This document shows positions 11,168 through 21,953 of a stretch of DNA of 64,000 bases, piece after piece. The translations under genes were made by a program, and so were the position numbers. Source of the DNA: Mangifera indica (taxonomy: Eukaryota; Streptophyta; Magnoliopsida; Sapindales; Anacardiaceae); contig NC_058143.1 in assembly GCF_011075055.1 (NCBI RefSeq), positions 10,183,057 to 10,247,056 on the forward strand, in the 5' to 3' direction. Below the pieces are notes generated by a model. The model was given only the letters and a program-made list of their open reading frames with translations. It searched no databases and had not been told where the DNA came from. Each line of letters opens with the position of its first letter. Position 1 is the stretch's first letter.

Positions 11168-12600
11168 ATGGCATCTCACAGCTTTTTATGGAGCTTTGGT
11201 AAGGTCTTCACATTCGGACTCATAGACCTTACTGTTTCAGATCGTTATGCTAGCATTCTTCCGGTACGCGGCGCATCTATGGCACCCACCTTTAATCCAA
11301 GAGCTGATTCTTTTGTGGGATCATTATCTGATGATGTTTTTCTGAAAAGATTTGTGCTGGTAGTTTCATTCTCTGATTGTCAGTTTTTTTGTGCAGATGA
11401 CTATGTTCTAGTTGAGAAATTTTGTCTGGGAAATTACAAGTTTTCACATGGAGATGTGATTGTTTTTCGGCTAGTCGTTTTGTTTTGATAAGATGCTTAG
11501 AAATATTTATACTTTATTAGTGAATTGTGCGAATTCAGTGAACTATTGCACATGTTTTAAGCGAAGAAAATGTAAAATGATTTTTTCTTTTTACTTGAAA
11601 TGGATTTGAATTGAATGACTCTTTTAATATGATATGCTCTATACATTCTTGGTGTTCTGTTGAACATCACTCTTTGCTTTTGGTTCTTGTTATAGAATTT
11701 TTTTATGCGATGGTGTTGAAATGTTCAGTGAGATTTATTTCAAAGCTGGTGAAACATACACTGATGCAAAATTTTGATGCTGGAACCTGACATTAGTAGT
11801 TGCACATTTTTGCAGATCACCTCACAATCACAAAGAGAAACATGTGAAGAGAATTATTGGTTCGCCAGTTGACTGGATTGGAACTCACAGTTCTTATGAT
11901 GTTGTGAAGGTTCTGGATGGACATTGTTGGGTCGAGGGAGACAATCCTTCTTCTAGCATGGAGTCAAGAACTTATGGCCCCGTAAGTTCTTCAAAGCACC
12001 ATACTTATGAATAACCTCATGATTAGGGTTAGATTCAACTCAAGCCAACTTGGCTCAAATTAGTGTTCAGTTCGATTTGAGTTGGAACTTCAATTCTGTA
12101 ATTCGGCTTGAGTTGGGCTTGAATCTCCCTCTGGCAACATGATTTATTCTATTGGCGAATATGTATCTAGTTGGAAACACTATTTATCCATCAATGGTAT
12201 TATTCATTTGACTGGCGACCATCGACAACATTTTCGGCCAATTCTAATTCAAACAGACTATTTAGGATTGGAACTGAATGCGAGGTAGTCCGTATTAGGG
12301 CTTGGTTTGGTTCGAATCCAACCCTACTTATGATTAGATCTTAGGATTCTTAAGCAGAGTATTTCAATCCAACTTACTTGTTGAGATCCTCCTGATTTAT
12401 TATTTACTGCTATTTTTAAAAGTTTATAGTCCCTAGTTGATTCTCTTCAGCAATTTTTTTTTTTTTCTACTTAAGCGAGCTGTTCTTGGCAGATTCCTTT
12501 GGGCCTAGTTCAAGGAAGGATCACCCATATTGTATGGCCTCCTCAAAGACTAGGAGCAGTGAAGAGAAATATTTATGCAGACAGACTTTCTTCTTCCTAA
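11168..12600 (+). CDS. IMP2: mitochondrial inner membrane protease subunit 2-like (S26 signal peptidase)
   Basis: By homology this is a catalytic subunit of the inner membrane protease, which removes intermembrane-space sorting signals from mitochondrial precursors. Predicted exons: 11168-11330, 11397-11469, 11816-11981, 12493-12600, giving 169 residues, a normal size for the family. The serine box VRGASMAPTFNP holds the nucleophile Ser37. The lysine box HVKRIIG supplies the general base Lys90. GHCWVEGDN and SRTYGPIPLGLVQGR are conserved family blocks. A hydrophobic N-terminal stretch (residues about 7-23) fits a membrane anchor. There are no internal stops. Odd: intron 1 (66 nt) starts with AT instead of GT and intron 2 with GC; intron 3 (11982-12492) is canonical and carries a MITE. 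Because intron 1 is a multiple of three with no stop, its retention would add 22 residues in frame. The gene looks functional by coding sequence, doubtful by splice sites. Confidence 0.85.
12026..12324. mobile_element. GGGTTAGATTCGAA-type MITE, copy 2, inside an IMP2-like intron
   Basis: Ends gggttagattcaactc and (reverse complement) gggttggattcgaacc form terminal inverted repeats flanked on both sides by TA. Length is 299 bp. It lies wholly within intron 3 and does not touch the splice sites. Confidence 0.65.
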
Positions 12601-14174
12601 TCAGGTTATGGTAGTTGATACTTTTGGTAGCGAGAATACATATTTTCCTTCATAATGCTTTAGCATTTGATCCAGGCAACAATTTTTTGGTGATCCCTTG
12701 CTTAAGAACATTGAGATTTTGAAAGTTTTAGACTGTTCTGAGATTTTGTTTATTAAGCAAGAATAAGAAAGAAGTAATCTTTTGGGGACAGTATTTGTAC
12801 ATTATTTATATTGTTAATGGTCAAGTTAATCAACTCAATAATGGATTTTGAGTTCAATATAATTGATTTTAATTCCTGGGTGAAACAGTGTTATTATTTA
12901 GTAGTTTTAATATCTTAAATAGTTGAGATTCTATATGCATGATCTGGTTTGATCCAGTTTAAAGAAGTTTTCAAATGAAATTGAAAAAACGACTCGACAA
13001 TATCGCCAATCAAACCAAACCAAATTAAAAAATTATAGTTTGCCCTAGTTTGATGGTATGATCTTGTAATTTTTCTTTTTAACAAAAATAAGCTAAATTT
13101 AGACAGGAATTAACAAAACACATTGTTCTTACTGAGGTGGATTATATATCTATTTGAAAACTTCCTTGAACGTTTGTGTATATGAAATTGTGATAGAGTT
13201 TACAAAAACTAGCGAAATACTTGTTCGGTTAGCTTCAAATCTTTGCAATTTTTGATGAAGCGTTTTTGTCAGTCTTGAAGCTGAGTAAAACTAGTAGTAC
13301 GATGGCCGTATAATAACATAGAACTAAACTAGAGAAAAAGAAAAGTAAAGAAAAGGTTAATTACCCATCTAGCATTTGTGGATCCATGAAACAAGCATCA
13401 AAGTCATGGGGTGGTTTAAAGGCACTTAACTGTGCTCCATATATATTTAGAGCACCTTCTGCCACCCCTGTTAACCTTGTTGTCATCCACCACCAGTATT
13501 TGTTTCCCTTTTAGTAACTGGGATTAAGTTATTTCTTTCTATTTACTTTCCACTTCTTGTTGCTTCTAAGAGCTTCTTGCAACCAGTAGAACTAGGCACT
13601 CAACCAAACAGGCTTCACCCGCAAATCTAAAACTCCAGCCAATTTAAGCTCATTGAAAAAATCCTTTGAGTTGAGGTCTTCTATTTGCCTTTGCTGTTTG
13701 AGCTACTGATGAAATGCCAGTCCAGTTTCTTTGTTTCAAACATCTTTGTCAACGACTATAGCCAACATACTGGAGCAAAACAGAAAGGCAAGCATAAGCA
13801 CAGAGTAACAAATATGATATATCACAACAGTAATGTTCACTATAATTAAATTTTTTAAAAGGAAAAGAGATTGATGCAAACAAAACACCATATAAATAGC
13901 CATCTAAGGCATTTGGAAAAATAAGTCCCAAACACAATGTTAATCATGACAACATTTTCATTGTTCACCTCGGTCACTTGAATTCATAATAAGGTATCAG
14001 CAAACTTGGATGTAAGAACTTTTATCCGAATAGTATTTCGTCTAAATTTTAAAGAAAAAAAGAAAACAAGAAGCTCTACATTTATAAACTAGATCAATTC
14101 ATTGTATGTCTTAATTAATTGGTATTTTTTTTAAACATAAACAATTATCCAACAATGAATTCAACATTTATCAT
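12601..14174. other. intergenic DNA downstream of the IMP2-like gene
   Basis: Contains the presumed 3' UTR of the IMP2-like gene (A-rich signals such as aataag near 12760). There is no other recognisable gene. A 62-codon minus-strand frame at 13749-13937 has no family features. Confidence 0.5.
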
Positions 14175-14650
14175 TGATGAGAACCTGGTTGCTTTTCCAG
14201 CGAACTCTCAATACACTACTCCAACAAAATTTCCACAACGCAATTTGCAGGAAAAAACATAATATAAATGGCAGCAATAGAGCAGTAAATCAAGGAAATG
14301 AAACAGACAGTAGAAGTAATGGAACTCAAGAACAATATTATTCATCAACAATCGTTACTCAAAGCTGGTTGTATTGAGAGGTCAGTACTCTCTAAAGAAT
14401 AAACATGACACTCAATACAATATCTTTCTAGAAAATTCCTTGATACATGCAATCCTCCCCATTCCCTTTTCATTCGTTGCTCCAAATGACTCTACCATCC
14501 TCTGCATTCTTGAGCAGCCAGGTGTCAACATTTGGAGCTGCTAACATGGATCTCCCAGGACCACTTTTCGCCAATGCTGGATCTGAACTTCCATGGAAAA
14601 TTTCTCCTTTGTACCTGCATGAATAAACTTCAATAATAATGGCTCTAACA
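14175..14650 (-). mobile_element. possible LTR (3' LTR of a degraded minus-strand retroelement)
   Basis: On the minus strand the segment begins tgttagagcc and ends ...aggttctcatca, so it has TG...CA limits. It is immediately preceded by ttgagggggag (plus 14651-14661), which looks like a polypurine tract at the end of retroelement internal DNA. No second LTR or target duplication was found, so boundaries and identity are tentative. Confidence 0.35.
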
Positions 14651-16100
14651 CTCCCCCTCAATCAGTCCCACCTTATCCTCAAGGTTACAGGTCGAAAGTT
14701 GTTGCTACACTTCAACTAAATTGATCAATAATCTCTCATAAAACATGTAGGTCAGCAACCGCAAAAACACCACGACACCAAGAGTAATTTGTATCATGAA
14801 CAAAGCGGATTTAAACTGTTTGCACCGAGACTTCTATTAATAGCCTAAAACTTCCCTTCCCCTTTCTGTTTTCCATAAATTTGATACGTAATGACGAATG
14901 TTTCAAAAGATAATTTAACCCCTTGAGTATTATTTGCAAAAACTGCAACTTCCATATCTCTACCATTGAGACTATCAAAAAGTTTAGTGTCTGTAGAATT
15001 CTCATCACTACTAGGTCGAGCTTGAAAGTTTTCCACTCATCTTGATATATTTCTGGAGGTAAAACGAAATTGATTTTTCATCCTTATTTTTGTTCAAAAA
15101 TTCAGCTTTACCGTAAAGCATAATTTCAAAGTAATATGGGGTGAACACACAGGGGGACAACAACTCATAGACAGACTTCGTTGTCAGCATCTCCATCAAA
15201 AGAGAATCTGTGAACTCCAGCCTATGCCTGGCTTTAAGACTTTTTTTGTATATTTGAAGTGGAATTTCCTTTATAAGTTACAACGAGTACATTCTTTTGA
15301 CTATTTCCTTTAGCTCAACGTCTTTGGGCTAATGCAACTTTAAAAATATTCGATCATCTTATTATGTTTTTATTGATACATTCCATTGGTCATAGTTTTC
15401 TTCTATATCGAAATGAAAGACATCATGCATAACAACATTATAGACATATTGAATAGTTAGAATATCACCTTTCTCTAGCTCCTCTGTTTGCCTTTCTTTC
15501 ATAATACCCATGAGTACAATTTCTCTTGAAATCACAAGTGGCATCTTACTTAGCTGAAAATCAACATGGATACCCCACTATCTATGCGCTTTTGAATATC
15601 CCCGTATATCCTTTCAACCCACATCCCTCTTTCAGTGCCCAATATGTCTATAAGTATAAGCTTAAAAGTGGGGTAACATTCCTCAACTGCAAACTCATCT
15701 TTTGAAGTCCGTCCCCAAAACTCTTTCTATGAATCTCTACTCTTTATTAAAATATCTAGAACCAAGATTATCTTACTAGCTAAAAAATAAAGAAGACACC
15801 GGACCCGGGGAAGACTCATTGAATTGTTTTGCATCAAAAGCATCTCTATTCCTTGGTAAGTGATATAATCTTCTGCTCTAAGATTTTTAATAATTTCAGT
15901 TCAAAAGGGAGGGAATTGAACAACATCCACCTTTTTCTTCTATTTAATCTGGCTAAGTGATTGATAGGAACTTGTACTAAGAAGAGGAATAGGAAATTTG
16001 TCCATACAAGCCCCAAAAAAAATTGATCAAAAAGCCTATGAACAACTTCCAATGATCAGATCTCCCTAAGTTTATCTCTAGCACCACACAAAATTTTTCA
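14651..16100 (-). other. unrecognised degenerate coding-like remnants
   Basis: Several minus-strand frames follow one another (15846-16052, 15362-15544, 15011-15199, 14845-15036). They encode globular-looking peptides such as GDILTIQYVYNVVMHDVFHF and NSTDTKLFDSLNGRDMEVAV. I do not recognise the family. They are separated by stops and frame changes. They may be the 3' internal part of the element ending in the LTR-like segment at 14175-14650, or a captured or decayed host gene. Confidence 0.3.
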
Positions 16101-16404
16101 AACAATAGATAGAGGAGTGTAAAAGATATGAATATTTAACAAGCAGATACTCACAAAACAGCTCAGTTGGTCCTAACTGATTTCAATTAGGTGTGTAATT
16201 TGGTTGGGTTGGTGCGAGAAATTTGGATGGTATGAGTATGGAGTGTAAAAAATAACAAATGTATTGTTATTTGACCACATATTGAAGAGTTAGAAACACA
16301 CTTTGTATCTTATTTTTAAGATGATCAATTATAAAAGCACAATTCAATTTTATATTTTCAATTGATTTAGTAGTTTTAGTTTTTGAAACTAGATGTCTTT
16401 CCTC

Positions 16405-16575
16405 TGATTAATTCTTGCCTTCCTCCACATGTCCAAATACGAGTCTCCTCCCTTAATAGCCCAATAGTTCACTCTTTTTTGTTTTTTTGATAAAACAAGG
16501 AAAAAACATGCTTATAGTTTAAATTTTGAATTTTTATTTTTGGATTTTGATTTTCTTTTAATTTAAAGTTTAATT
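16405..16575. repeat. copy 2 of a dispersed ~150-bp duplication
   Basis: Matches 9496-9640 in the same orientation, with shared blocks such as cttccttcctgcac/ccttcctccacatg, cgagtctcctccc and tatagtttaaattttgaa, followed by an aatttaaagtttaatt run. The copies flank the IMP2-like gene region. Confidence 0.65.
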
Positions 16576-18257
16576 AAAGGTGACAATAGACTGTGTAGGG
16601 TCAGGCTAGGCCAGCTTCGAGCAGCCCACCATGCTAACAGGTTGTGCTGATCCATAGTAGTAGTAAAGCCCGTGACACAACCTATGTTTTAGAAGGTCGT
16701 GCTATATTAGGCACTTAATGGACCACCAGTTGACACTCGTATAATGTGTTAAGTTATGGATAAGAATAGTTTCAAAAAATTTTGGATCGTGGTTCTTGCT
16801 ATGACTACTACTATGCCCGTGTGTTGCATATACACAGTTGTATGTGTTAAGTTTTACACAAAATAAAAAGGCTTGCGTAGGGTGTTTGGTTGATTATTAC
16901 ATATTTCAATTCTAAAGAGAACATCACATAGAAAGGAAGAATTGCAAGTTTGACTAGCAGTAGGGTCACTAGAAAAAGTTGTTGATAACACTAGAATTAC
17001 CACCATAGCCATGTGAACATTTAGTGTACATTGGAATCCGGTATGAAAAGCATGTGTAATAGATCTAAGTTATGGTTGGAAACTATTACTACAAGTGTTT
17101 GGCTTTGTGATTATGTCTGAAATAGGTATAAAATGTTGCAAAATGATCTATAATTTGTTGTTTTGATATGACTAAGAATTTTGTATGAGATGTTTTGTGA
17201 TAATCAGAAATGCATATTATTTTGATTAGAGAGTGAGGTGTTTGGGTAGAAAACCAAAAGGATTTTTGTGTTTCCAGATGCAGATGTACAGGTGTACATT
17301 GTGATACAAATGCTCACACAACTTTGAGTATACCTATGATTATCGAATACACGCAAGTGATCATTATGAGTACACCTGCTCAATGGTGAGTATGCTCATG
17401 GTTTGGTTGAAGTTACATGTATGTCTAGGCTACCATGCTAGTCCTACCCATACACATAGAAATTTAAAGGTACGAGTGTACCTTGGTTAAAGCACACCCA
17501 TATGAAATTGAATAGGAAGTACAGGGAAGAGAAATGGTCCATAAAACATGTACAATGTGAGAGAAAATGTAACTAATATCTTCTAGGTAGTGTTACTCGG
17601 GTTTAGGCCAACCATGGTCGGGTTGGTCAGTTGGTCGACCAAGGCCGCATGATATATTTAATATTTTTCAAATCAATTAGTATTTCTTATTTATCTTTTT
17701 CTTTGGCTTCCAATCAATATTGTCATTGAAATTAATTACCAGCAAATATAGATTATGCAATCTTTTTGAGTTTGCAAAGTTGATATGCTACAGTTTCTGG
17801 ATGAAACATATATATTCGTATTGAGAGCCTAAAAGCCATCGTTCCTTTGATATCTATAGCATTGTTCAAACCACCGGTCATTTTGGGTTTGTTGGTGAAT
17901 CGCTGACATCAGTTATCAACGAAGATGTGTCAACAACATGTTGGTCGGATTATTCTGTCCATGAACGATCGATGGCTTGGCTTGATGGATATGAGTTTGG
18001 CTTGGCCTATTTTTTGAGAGCTTGGCCAAGAGTTTTGGTATGTTTGGCCAAGTTTTTGGGGGTATTTTAGATTTTTTCTAAATGTGGTTAAATATGTATA
18101 GTAGAAAAAAAAATGACTACATATATATAGCATAAAAGAGAATTAGTTAAACTAATTAATATTCTAGAAAGAAGAGTAAGAACACTATTCCAACATTTAA
18201 TTGGTAATTAATTAAAAATAACTTGTCAACTCGACTTATTTCAATTTACATTAAAGT
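16576..18257. other. intergenic DNA, unassigned
   Basis: Mixed composition with GC-richer stretches near 16590-16720 and 17270-17520, the latter rich in gagtatgctc/gagtacacctg-like words. No coding sequence or paired repeat could be established. Confidence 0.4.
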
Positions 18258-18465
18258 TAGGGGATGTTTGGTTTGGATAATCTTTTAATACGTAAAATAA
18301 AAGTAATAATTAGATTACCACCTATATTACTTGTCATGTTAGTATTGATAATAGAAGATTACTATAATATTTTATTACCAATAAACCAAACAAAGTAATG
18401 TAAGAAATAAAAAATAGATTACCAAGATAATTTTTAAAAAGCCCCAACCAAATGAACCTTCCCTC
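18258..18465. mobile_element. GGGGATGTTTGGTTT-type MITE
   Basis: The left end gggatgtttggtttggataa and the reverse-complemented right end (gggaaggttcatttggttgg) are imperfect inverted repeats around about 200 bp of AT-rich, non-coding DNA. A longer element with related ends lies at 34823-35303. Confidence 0.5.
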
Positions 18466-19302
18466 ATATTATTTTACCCAATGGATAAAGTTCTTTTTTT
18501 TTTTTAATTCTTTCTTATTTTATCATTAAAAGATATTGTTTTCTTAATCTTTTTATTAATATATATATATATATTTAACATGGAATAATTTATTAAAATA
18601 AGATTTTATAAACTAATTTAATAAAAATAATGAATAATTTTTTTATATTGTTGGAGATATTAATATTGGTGAACGCCCAAACATCCAAAACATTTAATAC
18701 ACATATATTCAATCATCATTCACAATTTTTACCACCTAGCATGCAAAATATTTTGTCATAATATGCACAATGATAATGTAAAAAGGCGTGAAATTCAAAC
18801 TTCAATCATAATCCAAATTGCTTATACAAATATTCAAAAATCAATCACAATTTTTATGACCCACAATCTAAAATTTGCTTGCACAATCTGTACAATAATA
18901 GTATAAAAAACGTGAAATTCAAACATCAGTCACAATCACAGTTTCTTACACAAACATTCAAAAATTAATACAATTTTATGATACTATTTGCAAGTTTCTT
19001 AGACAATATGTATAAAATTAAGTTTACAAGTTTATCCCTAAATGAAAATTGCAAAGATAATAAGAGTGAAAAATCCACAACAATAAGACATTGTCCCAAG
19101 AGATGAGTCCAACAAAAAGAATAAAAGAAAAGTAAAAGGAAAGATCAAATGACAAAGAGGAAAAAATTAACAGTAAAGAAAAAATAAAATTGGATTGATG
19201 AACTGATTAATAAGTTTTAAATAAGGAAATTTTGCTTAAGGAATATGTAAAATTTTTAGGAAAATTTTAAAAAAGTGTTTCAAAAAATTATAATATTAAG
19301 AA
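18466..19302. other. AT-rich intergenic DNA
   Basis: Includes two related short tracts (about 18780-18840 and 18903-18962) both containing cgtgaaattcaaac and a cacaat...ttcaaaaa pattern, suggesting an old local duplication. No gene is seen. Confidence 0.45.
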
Positions 19303-20886
19303 GGCGAAAATACTATTTCCCACCAGAGTTTGCTGAAGTGACATTTTTCATCCATTAAATTTAAAAATTCAAACACCCACCTAGTTTGTCTCTATTGTTA
19401 ACTTTTAAATAAATGATTTATTTACCCTTTTATAAACTTAAACCCGGGCTCTTTTCATTGCATCACTCTGGCCATTGATGCTTCGCTGAAATATCTGACC
19501 CCTGATTTCCACCCCTCTACACCAGCAACAGAGCTGCTTGAAGACTCTAATCCTCTCTCATCGCTTGCTCTGCGATTGGTGTTAACAACATACAGTTGGT
19601 GTCCTAACAACATCTAATCCTCTCTTATCATTTGCACTCTTTAGGTCCACCTCCATCAGCCCTCTCTGTTGTAAACGGTGTCAAATCAACCTTTATGGTT
19701 CGTGAAGATATCATAAGGTACATTACTGCATTTTCAATCAACAAATGTCTCAATCCTAACAAGTGCCCGAATTCATGTATGACAATTGATTTGAGGTCAC
19801 AGTTGAAACCACTATGGATTTTGTTATATCACTAGAGATCACCTAGTTCTCATCACTGTTCAAATGGAATCGTCCTCTAGGCAGTAAGAAAACATGTGCT
19901 AACGTTACTAGAACTTCATCAAATGCTCTCCATTGTCGTGGCCTCCAGAGAAGAACCCGATCCTGATATAATATTCACTCTAAGTGAAAGTCATCGAGAT
20001 CACTTGTAACCACTTCTCAAAGGCATTCACAAAAACTTGCTTCACATCATTAGCCAAGGTTCTATGGTGGAAATCTGTATGTCAAATCTCACATGTTTGA
20101 CGGCCAATGAAGTGCCAAGAAAGTAATTGTAATGGCCAATTGTGGGGAGATGAGTGTTTTGACTGAGTTCATAGTTGTTAAGTTGTTGACCATGTTAGGA
20201 TTGCCACAACTAGGCTGTAAGATTTATTGAATGGTTTGACTATCAAGTTGACCGGTGGGTTGAAGATTGAAGTTTCTCTTGTAGGTCTTAGTGGGCGATT
20301 CCAGTGAATCATCAAAGTCATCAATGATGTTTGAGGGCAACTCTGAAATGTAACCGAATTAGTGATAGTGCTACTTGATCTTGTTTAAGCCGTTATCTTG
20401 TCGCTTGGATGACAACCCGTGAAGTTCTGAAACACATCCCACAAACTTTTCCCTTTTTTTGTGGAGTTCGGGAGTAACCATGAAGGGATTGATGATAGGT
20501 TAGGCAAAAAATGAGCTGAAATTGGAGCAGGTGGAAGTGAAATAACTATAATCACCGTCAACTAAAAAATTGATGATACCTCATCTTCATTTTTGAAGGA
20601 GAAGAGAAAGGGGTTTAAAGACTAAACTGTAATAGAATTTCAACAAAAATGTTCTTTCTTGAGAAAGTGAGACATGGGACTTTTGGAGAAAATGGTTCCA
20701 AAGAAGAGTAGTGATGCAATGGAAAAGTTGAGAGTTTAAGCTTATAAAAGGGTAAATGAGTCATTTCTTTTAAAAGTTAACAGTAGACACTAACAAACAT
20801 GGATAATAGATGAGTGTTTGAATTTTTCAAACTTAACGAGTGACAATTATCATTTCAACAAACCTTGGGTGGGAAATTTATAGTCG
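19303..20886. mobile_element. non-autonomous MULE-like inverted-repeat element C
   Basis: The left arm (19303-19450) and the reverse complement of the right arm (about 20735-20886) share tttcccacc, aaattcaaacac, gttaacttttaaa and tttacccttttataa blocks. This is the same terminal signature as elements A and B. The interior (about 1.2 kb) has GC content above its surroundings and broken coding-like frames (for example 19632-19835, 67 codons) that I cannot identify. It could be captured host sequence, as in Pack-MULEs. No convincing 9-bp duplication was found. Confidence 0.6.
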
Positions 20887-21007
20887 TAAATTCATCATAG
20901 ATAATAGTGATTGATTTGTAATTTGGGTTTTGTTTGTTGCGTTGAATGGTTGCAAAAATTTCAATTTCTAGGAATCATTATATCTTTAGGAAATGTATTA
21001 TATTTTA

Positions 21008-21832
21008 GGTCAAAGCCGAATGGTTATTTTTAACCCAAGCTTTGATGAAATAAGAATTTTTCTTTTTTTAAATTTAAAAAATTTATTTGTTCACTTGTCA
21101 CTCACTTTCATTAATAAAAATCAGTATAAAAAAAGATAAGAAGATCATATACATTAACGAAAAATAGTTGATACATAAAAGTGTTTAACTTATTTATACC
21201 TTTGCCTCTATTATGATGATAGTAACTATAGAGTTTTTAATTGAGCATCCTATATCTGTTGCTAGTAAATTGAATTTCTACCTTTCTTTTTAAGTAAAAG
21301 TCTATTCAAATTCTAACAATTGTTATTTTAGTTTATCTTATACAAAAATCTAAACTAAGTATGTCAGTTGGTGAAAAAAAATCGTATTAACAAGAGTCTA
21401 ACTAGATAATTATCATTATTACTATAACCTAAATTGAGTAAGGCTTTGATTTGAGCACATCTGCTAGTACAAGAATTTGCACCAACAATATTATAATCTA
21501 ATACAATTTGATGCAGGTGAGGAGGATTTAAAAATAGTAAGACATCACTGGAGAAGTGAAGAGAAGAGAGATGAGAAAAAGAGGATAGAAGAAAAGAAGA
21601 GAAAATAAGGATAGGTTATTTATATAATTTAAATAAAAATAATAACACAACTGCATTAAATGTTCAAAATAGTTTCATAATTTCACTAAAAAAAGGACAA
21701 ATGAGTAATTTAATGTAATACTAAATGATTTTCATTCATAGGAGTTGATGACAGGTTGAAAAATAAAAATTACAAACTTAAAAGTGAAATATGTCTTTTG
21801 ATCAAAGTTTTGGGCGGAAAAGGTCTTCAGCC
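21008..21832. mobile_element. non-autonomous inverted-repeat element D
   Basis: The left end (ggtcaaagccgaatggttat, then aacccaagctttgat) matches the reverse complement of the right end (ggctgaagaccttttccgcc, then aaaactttgatcaaaa). The interior is AT-rich with a purine-rich stretch at 21540-21610 and no coding sequence. It sits about 120 bp upstream of the NERD pseudogene start. More diverged than elements A-C. Confidence 0.45.
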
Positions 21833-21953
21833 TTTTAATTAAATTAATATTATGAAGGTCGTTACTCCTTACCAACAGGTCGTAATTTCCAGGAAAGTTC
21901 ACTACATTTCATTTTCGGGAAACCAAACATAGCCGATTCCAGCCACCGCGTGG

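Noticed and set aside
19632..19835. 67-codon frame in element C considered as a captured gene fragment
   Set aside because: I could not match it to any family. It is left as an unknown interior rather than naming a donor gene.
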